From Heliocidaris tuberculata (Eukaryota > Echinodermata > Echinoidea > Camarodonta > Echinometridae), in assembly GCA_025618425.1 (NCBI GenBank), contig CM046833.1, forward strand, positions 8,815,429 to 8,879,428: DNA of 64,000 nt, in the 5' to 3' direction. The notes beneath the pieces are model-generated. The model searched no databases, was not told where the DNA came from, and saw only the letters and a list, made by a program, of their open reading frames with translations. The position numbers and the translations under genes are program-made. Positions 55,322-64,000 of the stretch are shown piece by piece (the first letter of the stretch is position 1; each line of letters starts with the position of its first letter).

Positions 55322-55942
55322 CAGTGCGTCCCAGAAAAAACGAAACCCTAAAACAAAGGGTTATTGTGACCACACTATGTGCTCTATGACAATAATTATC
55401 TATTTTCCAAAAACTAGAAGTATATATGCTTTTAAATGATACCTTGATGACATCCATCTGTACATGCTTTACCGAGCAGCAGCATTTTGAAAATGACATG
55501 TAAAATCTCAGTTGTGCCAGATTTGGGTAAAACCGTGAAACCGTTTCAATACAAATCATGCCCTTTCTTTACCCCCAACATCAACAAAACACTGACCATC
55601 CTATATTTCATGATGAGGGCATTATCCTTACCATCTTATTGAAAGAAACACATGAAAACAGTCTTCTCGCAGGGTTTTAAAAGTCATGTTACATTTGGGT
55701 TATGTTCGCATGTGATCCTAACGTTTTCACGGTTTTACCCAAATCTGGCACAACTGAGTTTTTACATGTCATTTTCAAAATGCCGCTGCTCGGTAAAGAA
55801 TGTACGGATGGATGCCATCAAGGTATCATTTAAAAGCACAATACTTTAAGTTTATGGAAAATGAATAATCACTGTCATACAGCACATAGTGTGGTCATAA
55901 TAAACCTTTGTTTTAGGGTTTCGTTTTTTCTGGGACACACTG
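55322..55942. mobile_element. Tc1/mariner-like foldback element, 621 bp, TA target
   Basis: TA-CAGTGCGTCCCAGAAAAAAC .. GTTTTTTCTGGGACACACTG-TA. The inverted arms run about 220 bp each (to TTGGGTAAAACCGTGAAA and its inverse), separated by a ~170-bp loop. Confidence 0.85.
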
Positions 55943-56976
55943 TATATAGTCGAATTTCTATTGTTACGGAATAAACCTCATCATGTTATGGATCCGTTAA
56001 GAAAATAGGCATAATATATTGGTCGGCAATTTCATCATGGCTTAATAAATGCCTTGGCAAACTTGTTTATTTAAAACTCGTTCGCAAAGGCTTTCGAAAA
56101 ATCAACTCAATGGCAATTTTGATAACTTGTACATCCCAGGGAAAAATGTTCGGATTACGTATAATATGTCATCATAAATGTTTCGCACACTTGACTAGAT
56201 AACTGATAAATTAGGCCTTATTGAATTTAAACTACAAGGTTGATTTATGGAAAATCTTTGCGACATCTAAAGTAAAACCGGCGCTGCCAAGTGTGTATTC
56301 CGCAGTTTTGTTTTTATTTGTTTGTTTGTTGTTTTTTATTTGTTTATTCTTAATTTTTTTGTATATAAGTGAGAATAATCTGTGCATCAGCATAAGAACT
56401 CATATTGCAATAGGCCTACTTATCGCATCTTCTAGTGGGGGCCGGAGGGGGGGGGGCGGGTAGGAGGCCGGCCGCCGGATGTCCACTTTCCCACGACAGT
56501 TGGCTGTATACCGCGCATTGGCATTTTTAAAATCTTGAAATGGTGCGATTTCAATTACCAAAATTACCAGGATTTTTTTTTTCTGGGCAGGGCTCATGAC
56601 TCGGCACTATTAAAGGCACATGTAGACCCCTTCATGATTCCTAACTTTAATGTGTCTCCATAATTAGGCCTAGTTCGCTTCACCAGTTAGTACCGAAGGG
56701 TAATGTTTACATTCGGATACAGCGAGCACAGCTGAAGGAGACTTTTATTAAAGTGACCAGCAAATGAGCTGACATGTGTGTTTGCTTCGGAAAATATGAC
56801 AATTTGTGTGAAGTGACCGTGGGCGTGTCTTCAACCACGGTACATACCAATCAGCGGTGAGGAATAGCTGAACTCTATCTGACCTCCAGCTCTACATACA
56901 TCCCGGTGTATGTTGATTGCAAGCTGTGTGTTGGTCAGTGGTCAGTGGCAGTGCCATAGTGTATACTGCGTGTAAT

Positions 56977-56999
56977 ACACACACACACACACACACACT
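56977..56999. repeat. (CA)n microsatellite
   Basis: About 11 CA units. Confidence 0.9.
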
Positions 57000-58082
57000 G
57001 ACCTTATGTCAGAGGTGTCACTCAGAAATGTCAGCAGCCAAAGTGCAAATCCTTTCCAGCCGTTGGGTATAACTGAAAATAATGTGATATACACTTCAAA
57101 CGGTTTATTATGATAAGACAACCTGCAAAGAGCCTATAGGGGTTAGAATGGGGCGGGGAGTGCCGTTTTTGCTCACATTTCTAGCGACCATGCAGCCGTT
57201 TTTTAATCAGTTCAGTAGCTGTACTGTACATGCGTAGGCTTGTATCATGATCCTGAGACTTGTACAACGTCTATGAATGTGGTATCGGGGGAAGGTCGCT
57301 TAACTTTCGGCAGTTCGGGCAGTTCGGTCAACTTCGTATGATCTAATTTTATGGCCTTCAGTCCGATGCAAACACACATGGGATCCCAATTTCTAGTCCC
57401 TTTTTAACATTTTGTAAGGGCATTGTCCTATATAGGCGTATACAGGCACATTTTCGAGAGAGGTGTTGGTCACACCTATCCCCTGAATATTAACCGGTTT
57501 TTAAATTTTGCGAGCAAGCGAGAACCCCCCCCCCCTTATTATTGTGTGGAAAGTTGAGTTTTTGTGCTTTTTATAAAGGTATTAAAGTCGTGTTTGGCAT
57601 GCTTCTCATTAGTCAAGAAGATACATGTATGTGAGGAATTTGCTATGGAAAGATTGTTTTCTATACATGTAAGCTCTGTTATTTGGGTTCAAGATTGTTT
57701 GAAATTGGATTCCTTGATTCACACCATAAGTTTATGAATGAAAGCAAATTACTGTGTAAGGTTCGTTGGATTCTTTTTTTTTTTGTGAACTAGGAATCGC
57801 GCCAAAAATTTCTGAAAGAAAACCAGTCATTGTTGAGGTTCTTTGAATTCCTTTTTACGTTAATTGTAACTGGGCGTCTGCCCCGTTTTTATTGATGAAG
57901 GCTAATCACTGTAATATTCCTTCATAAGGTAAAATAGTTCTGCCCAGTTAAGAGATTGAGGGTCGGAATTTACGTAAATTAGTTCAGAGGTACATTGTAA
58001 TTAGGTAATATTAGAGAGTTTGAGGGAAGTGAAGGAATGAAGTTTTTAAGTGATACGGTCAAACCAGTGATGTGATGTAGAG

Positions 58083-58560
58083 CATAGGCGCCGGAAGCGG
58101 GGGGGGGGGGGGGGGGCAGGGGGGGCAGTCGCCCCCCCCCCCCAAACGAAAAAGTGGGGGGGCAAAATGCATTTTCGCCCCCCAAAAAAGCCTCCCCCCC
58201 CAAAAAAAAAAAAAAAAAGGGAGAGGAAGAAGAAGAAGAATAAAAAGAAAAAGAAGAAGAGTTGGAATGAAAATATTGTATATCACTTAAAAAAAGTGGT
58301 TATTTTTCGCTCGCTCGCAAAATAAAAGATTATATGTGTGATTTACGCCAGTGCTCGTAACCAGCTCTGTTGCTTCGCTATCTCGCTTTCGAGTTTCTTC
58401 GAAAATTTTTACGCGTCTTGTACCCCCCCCCAAAAAAAAAATTCTGCGTACACCTCTGGTCACCTCCGAAAATTTTTGACATGAGCCCCCTCCCCCTCCA
58501 AAATAGTGAGCCCCCTGGGTTGTTTGCCCCCCCAATCCAGAATTGCTTCCGGCGCGCCTG
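58083..58560. mobile_element. hAT-like element, TSD ATGTAGAG
   Basis: ATGTAGAG at 58075-58082 and 58561-58568 flanks CATAGGCGCCGGAAGC and the right end GCTTCCGGCGCGCCTG (inverse CAGGCGCGCCGGAAGC). 478 bp with G/C/A homopolymers. Confidence 0.85.
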
Positions 58561-59513
58561 ATGTAGAGTACTCGTTATATCGGCCAGGGCATCGGAGATT
58601 CATTCCTTCTATCATGCTTGTTCTCAACGTACCGTATCCGTAGTAATTTGCTTGATACTTCAATTCTTCAGGAGTTTGTAATTCCAGTATTGGAATTGAC
58701 TGAGTTCAGGCAGTGCATTGGTCCCTGTGACGAGTGGGTGTTGATCCTGGATGAGAACAGAACACACAACAGTGGTTGCCCATATTATGTGCTCTTTTTG
58801 GAGTGACCTACTTCGAACTACGACAATTGTAAAACGTGATTTCGTCGTCAATATACACCAGTGCCCTCTTGCATAAAAAAATGCAATTAAACCCAACTAA
58901 AAAAAAAAACACAAAATAACAGATCAATAATAATAATAATCGCAACACGATTTTCAACCAGTCACCAAAATCGCATATTTTTTTTACTTTGTTTTAATTT
59001 TTCAAGTTGCGTTTAATCGCAACTTTTTAAGCAAGAGGGCCCTATAGAAAGACACAAAAATTGCATACTCGGGCACCTCGTTCAGTGGCGGTGGCGGAAG
59101 TGAATGAAGTTTTTGAGGGTGCGATCAATCACTCAAGCAATCAAGCGCGATGGGGGGGGGGGGGCGCTTTGGTCAAATGGATCATGAAATCCATGGTCAA
59201 CAATAAAGGGAGGGTAACTGGGAGGAGGCTTATTATTTTTTAAAATTTTTAGCCTTCCATTTTCCATTCCCTTTCTTTCGCTCTCTTTATCTTTCCTCTC
59301 CTCTTCGCTTTCAAAGGGGGTGGGGTTTGCCTCCGTTTCCCTGCCATGGCTAGGTCTGTGGTATCCATTTCAAAGTATGGGCTTTAACCAAGGTTTCTTA
59401 TAATAATCACTTTATCATGTTTATGCAAAGGCCTATAGCATAATATTTGAAGAGAAATTGCAGCTTTGGCAATCGGAACAATATGCTCAGTAAACGAAAT
59501 TAGGACTAGAATG

Positions 59514-60801
59514 CAGGGGCGGCTGAATGTCTTGAAATAGTGGGGGCACCAGCAAAAAAGGGGCACTTTTAGTGGGGGAAAACAGGGGCACCTCCAAGGC
59601 GTGAACATAAAGCTAAAAAAGGGACCACTTTGTGACAGTGGCATTACCCTACACAAGCATCGTCTACTTCATTTTTATTGTGGTTCTGGAAACTGCTTCA
59701 GCTTCCCCAATTAGCAATTGTGTGTAATTGTCTAATGATTCATGTCCGAGCGAGCGAAGCGAGTGAGCAAAAAACAATCAGATTATTTTCTAATGCTGAA
59801 GTCCTTGGGTTGTGCATTATTTACAGCAATATAATGAAAATGACAACAGCAAATTCATTTTTGGGTGAATGTCGAATGATCTTTTAATTCGTTCCTTAAC
59901 CATGTCGTTTTTCTTTAGGATTTCATCCGGATATCAACATATACTGTGTACGATCTGCATGCGTGAATTGATTATATAATATAAGAGCGAGTTTGGGGAA
60001 AATTTTCCGAAAATATTGCCCTAAACTTGTGGTAAATTATGGGCACATTCGAATGAGCGGAATCAGACATTATTTGCTGGGCGGGGGGGGGGGGGGGACT
60101 TTGTGCCCCTCTTGCCTCCAGTTCTCGACCGCTGCCTATTATAGTTGTAGTATAATATGGGTATACTTGTTAAGGCGGCACCAGTTCTTTGAAGCTAGAT
60201 ATGGCTCTTTTTGTAAGAAACAGTGGGAAATATCGGTAAAAGGGGGCACTTATCAGAAGAGGAAAAGGCGCTTCTCAGAGGTGAAAAGGGGCACTAATAA
60301 GAGATGAAAAGGTGCACTTATGACTTTATGAGATTAGGAAAAGGGCACATATTAGAGAGTAAAAGGGGCATTTATCAGAAGTAAAAAGAGGACACTTATA
60401 AGATTAATAATTATGAAAAAAAGGGAAGTTATCAGAAGTGAATAAATGGGCACTTATTAGCAGGGAATAGGGACACCTGTCAGAAGTAAAATACACTTGC
60501 CAAAGGAGAAAAGGGCATATATTAGAGAGAAAAAGGGGGAAATTATTAGCTTTGAAAGGTGGCACTTATTACAAGGGGGAAGGGCACTTAATTGGTAGTT
60601 AAAAGCACTTATCAGATTTGAAAAGGGGCACTTATCAGAAGGGAAAAGGACATTTATTAGAAAGTAAAAGGGGCACTTTTAGTAGTAAAAAAGGCACTCA
60701 TCAAAAAGAAAGAGGGCATTTTTGGCACTTGAAAAATTGTGTGTGTGCGTGTGTGAGGATGGGGGGCATTGTGCCCCCTGCCCCGGGGAGTGCCGTCTCT
60801 G
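59514..60801. mobile_element. hAT-like element, TSD CTAGAATG, with internal minisatellite
   Basis: CTAGAATG at 59506-59513 and 60802-60809. Ends are CAGGGGCGGCTGAATG and the inverse of CAGAGACGGCACTCCCC. 60235-60730 is an imperfect array of ~25-30-bp units (AAAGGGGCACTTATCAGAAG). Confidence 0.82.
60235..60730. repeat. Imperfect GGGGCACTTATCAGAAG minisatellite
   Basis: About 16-18 degenerate units; variants include GGGCACTTATTAG and GGGGCATTTATCAG. It lies inside the hAT-like element. Confidence 0.8.
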
Positions 60802-60966
60802 CTAGAATGTAGAGGATCGAAAGTGTTAAACTTTCACTCAGTGAACACTTTTTTTTCTACGCATAACTTGAGATTCAGTAAGTAATTAAAATATCCGGTT
60901 TCATTCGGAGATGGCCAGCGAGCGCTCGCGTGTGTGTGTGTGAAGGAGAGAGAGACGGGAGAGAGG

Positions 60967-60969
<3 letters not shown>

Positions 60970-61003
<34 letters not shown>
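60970..61003. repeat. (GA)n microsatellite
   Basis: About 15 GA units. Confidence 0.9.
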
Positions 61004-61004
<1 letters not shown>

Positions 61005-61498
61005 ATCATGAAAACCAAGGGATTAAATACCCCGCAGTCCCATTTTCAGGGCCGATGGGATGGCCAGGGATGCCCGCGGAATAATAAAATCCGGGAAAAG
61101 TCGGAGGTAAATACCGATGAGGGGGGGGGGGGGGAATACCGAGGGGAAATAGTTGAAAACAATTTTTGCCCCCCCCCCTACTTTCAAACAACATTGGATT
61201 CACCCATCTTGGTAAGAAATGACACCGATTTTGACCAGTCCTACAGTTCTCTTCGTCTCAAATTTTTACTTATCTTCATCCTGAAAAAAAACTAAACTTG
61301 ATCAGCTATGTAAATGGAAAATTAATCAGCACGTTTTGTTGCCCCCCGGCCCCCCCCCCCCCCCTCATCTCTTTCCAAAATTAATTTTCCTTCGTCACGA
61401 CATTCTCATTCTTTCTTCCTCCAAATTTCTTCCTCCAAGTTCCCTTTGAGCGAGCGCCATCTATCGGCTCTTGTGAGAAATTTATAACAATTTTCAAG

Positions 61499-61561
61499 AT
61501 GGCCGAAAAGCGTACGCCACAAGAGAAATGTAAATTTTCACTGCCGTGTTACAAAATGTAG
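61499..61561 (+). other. Upstream ORF before the MAENL gene start
   Basis: ATG in CAAGATGGCCG, a TISU/YY1-like start context, opens a 20-codon frame (MAEKRTPQEKC..) that stops at TAG 61559-61561, 105 nt before the ATG at 61667. If transcribed on the same mRNA it would be a uORF. Confidence 0.35.
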
Positions 61562-61666
61562 GAGCCGAAAGCATGAACATTTCTACTCTATTTGAGACTG
61601 ATATTTCTTGCAACGTATCAATATCTTCCCTGCTCTAGCCAATAATATTTCTAAGAGAATATAAAG

Positions 61667-61700
61667 ATGGCGGAGAACCTTGTGAATGGAGATGCCGACA
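61667..61700 (+). CDS. First coding exon of an unrecognised gene
   Basis: AAAGATGGCGGAG is a strong start context resembling YY1/TISU elements found at short-5'UTR housekeeping promoters. It encodes MAENLVNGDAD plus one base, then the consensus donor gtaagt at 61701. The gene runs rightward out of the window. No family recognised from 11 residues. Confidence 0.55.
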
Positions 61701-63956
61701 GTAAGTTTTTTTTGGTGAAATTGTGTTGTGCGTCCATAAATAAGACAACTGTGTGAATGAATGGACTCGTGTATGCATGCAGTGACAGTGTCAAATTGAA
61801 CATGTTCAACCGTTATCTGTATCAGCATCACTCAGATCAATGCACTGTCAATAATGACGTGAACGTCAGTGATAGTTTTTCTAAAAGTTAAGACCAACTT
61901 AGTTACATTTCCCTGGTTTTTAAATTTTGTTTTTAGCCATAGATCTAGACTCTAGGTCTAGATCTAGAGTATGTGCTCCTGTGGGCGGCCGGTCCCCTGT
62001 GAGCAGCCGGCGGTGAATAAAAAATGAAAAAAAAAAAAAAAATTTTGATATCCCTTCAAAAATTACCCTGGACAGTCTCAGGTAGGTTCTATTGCACCAA
62101 AAAAAACATACTCAGCCAAAGCAGTAAGTATCCTGAATCTCGCTCAACATCATGAGAAATGTACGCCACCAGTCATCGACAAAAAAATTGCAGTTTCTTA
62201 ACTTTTAAGTTAAGAGACTATGACATACTTAAACCAATACTTAAACTTTATTTGTTCAATTTGATGTGTAATTTGATGTTTATTTAAGAGAATGAAGTTG
62301 ATGGTCCATGTTTTGCTTCAGAAATTTTCATTTATGGTGGTTGATCCAGTGTCCGAACACTTTTCAGAAAATCAACGATAGCAAATAAAATATGAAACGA
62401 ATATCTGTCAAACTATACATATTGAATGCTCAAAGTCCTACAAAAAAAGAAGTTGATGGAATTTTAAAAAGACAACGTAGATTTAATACGATATTCCCTT
62501 CCGAGTGAACCCCTTCCCAACGACGCGGCGTTTTGGTCCCTTGAAAAAGGTACCGTAATTCCGAACGTGTGAAACCTATGGGAAAAAGACACAACCTTGG
62601 TATCAATAGTGTGGTTTTCATACGCGTAATCCCACGCGTATGAAAACCCATTTTAGGCGCTTAACTTTACACGTTCGGTAATACAATCTGTTCGGAATTA
62701 CAATACTTGACTATACACTACCACAGGGAAAGCTGCATGGGGTGGCCGCTCACCAGTGCCATTTTTCTGAGTGGGTCTGGTGAGCAGCCACCCTGTGTAA
62801 AACGTGTACAAAATGCAGGTTTTTGTAGGAAATTGTAGTCTGCTTTCATTTTTTGGTCATGGCGTTTGATAGATCATCATGTTTGACAGATTTTATGGGT
62901 TTCAACAGAATATTATTAATTTTTATAAAGTATTGGAATGTAATGTATGAAATGTGATATTAATTTTCTTTCACTTAGTCACAAATATGATGCTGAATGC
63001 CCGACATATCATGGGCGGCTGCTCACAGGGGTAGAGGCGGCCGCACACAGGACCCCTAGCACCGTTTTGAAAAATGGACACTACTGACCACGTTATTGGT
63101 CAATAATTTTAATTTTGCCTTCTATTTACTTTAGTAAGCAAGTATTTGGACTATGAATTGATTGTATTGAATTATGTGCGAGTCTTTGATTGATAAATCA
63201 GCAAATTCCCTTTAAGCGGCCGCACACCAGAGCCTTTACTCTAGTCCATCAAATTTCAACATTCAACAATAACAAAAAACAGTCACAAGATCAAGAGTCA
63301 CAGTAATGTTAGACTACCAGGGCAGGGGCGTACGGCTGATATTGGAGACTGTTTCCTACTGTCGCCCATTTCGGAGACCAATTTTCTTTGTTTGCATTTG
63401 CTGCAAAGCCTTAAGGGATTACCTTGGCTCAATATGAAAATGTGATACGCAGATTCCTCATCATGAATTGGGGGCCTACCCCTTTTGAGGCAAAAGTGAG
63501 GCAAAAATTTGGGCGAGAGAAACTGCCTTGTTGTTGGTGTTGTTTCTTTTGTCATTTTGTAGTCTAGACTCTAGAGTCTATTAAAGCTACATGTAAGTTT
63601 CCAATATGGGAGATGGTCTCCCAAATAGGAAACCATCTCCAATATCGGCCGCGCCGTGCACCTCTGCTGAAAAAGAACAAGACTTGAGGTGAGTCAGTTG
63701 TGATTGTGCAAGTCACTCAACTCTCAAGTCAAATTCAAATTTACCTCTGTCATCGTTCTCATAGTCATGCATGTCATTATCAGTTAGCTTAATGCTTACT
63801 CTGTGCCACTCACACTTATGCGAGGTTACTGGAGATAACTCTGTGCAGTACATCAGTCATCAGAAAAATCCGCTGACACATAGACTAGGCCTACATATTC
63901 ATTATCTGCGAAGTTATTATAGAAAACCTCACACTCAGTACATGTCCCTTCCACAG
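61701..63956 (+). other. Putative first intron of the MAENL gene
   Basis: AT-rich. It contains repeated GTGAGCAGCCG/GGCGGCCGCTCAC-type snippets (61983, 62745, 63010) and a palindromic-ended element near 63323-63668 (CAGGGGCGTACGGC .. GCCGTGCACCTCTG). No exon was recognised in it. Confidence 0.4.
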
Positions 63957-64000
63957 GTGAGGGTGTGATCTCAAGAGCTTCAAAGGAGCAATATTGCCAG
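63957..64000 (+). CDS. Possible second exon of the MAENL gene (cut by window end)
   Basis: Acceptor catgtcccttccacag; with phase 1 carried from 61700 it reads SEGVISRASKEQYCQ to the last base without a stop. Support is only a good acceptor and an open frame over 15 codons. Confidence 0.4.

Larger units (their letters stand above)
37156..61666. other. Large intergenic region, repeat-dominated
   Basis: About 24.5 kb between the putative USF start and the next recognised gene. It holds the repeats listed separately. The 5' UTR exon of USF may lie here, but no candidate stands out. The stretch 54100-54760 is less repetitive and contains ACCAATCG and other promoter-like words, but no coding exon was recognised. 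56690-56950 likewise shows GGGCGTGTC and CCAATCAGC without a linked gene. Confidence 0.5.

Overview
The window is eukaryotic nuclear DNA: split genes with GT-AG introns, AT-rich intergenic sequence and dense DNA-transposon debris. Domain content (a multidomain C-type lectin receptor, a single invertebrate-type USF transcription factor) and the repeat style (long G/C runs, foldback MITEs, hAT-like 'CAGGGGCGG..' ends, Penelope-like fragments) point to a marine deuterostome, most probably a sea urchin. That assignment is inference.

Layout. (1) 906-12657, + strand: most of a single-pass lectin receptor gene, with its 5' (signal peptide) exon not found. In order: C-type lectin domain (two exons), two sushi/CCP domains, an EGF domain carrying a 1-nt frameshift, a short Ser/Thr stalk exon, a transmembrane exon, and a very large last exon for an ~840-residue cytoplasmic tail. 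The tail holds 12 copies of a ~48-residue repeat centred on [DE]-x-x-[IV]-Y-A-N-Y-E and three nearly identical 51-residue repeats, giving about 22 Tyr-x-Asn motifs, the consensus of the Grb2-class SH2 domain. This is the most interesting item in the window. (2) 13498-18917, - strand: a two-exon, 184-residue gene convergent with the lectin gene. It is not confidently identified; a weak layout resemblance to IFI44-type GTPases with a degenerate P-loop is noted. (3) 26989-37137, - strand: a complete eight-exon USF (upstream stimulatory factor) bHLH-leucine zipper gene, 294 codons plus stop, all splice phases consistent. (4) 61667 to window end, + strand: the first exon of an unrecognised gene (start MAENLVNGDAD), with a compatible second exon running off the end.

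The rest is repeats. Classes that can be delimited from the sequence: five hAT-like elements with perfect 8-bp target duplications; five copies of a ~0.4-kb TTAA-flanked MITE with CCCTTTC ends (piggyBac-like); a 2,989-bp TTAA element with a nearby related unoccupied site; several foldback MITEs; a 1.36-kb insertion with a 10-bp duplication; Penelope-like RT and GIY-YIG fragments; tRNA-derived SINE remnants; two arrays of short self-complementary motifs; and a pervasive TACATG hexamer repeat from ~33 to 54 kb. No rRNA, CRISPR or intact tRNA gene was seen.
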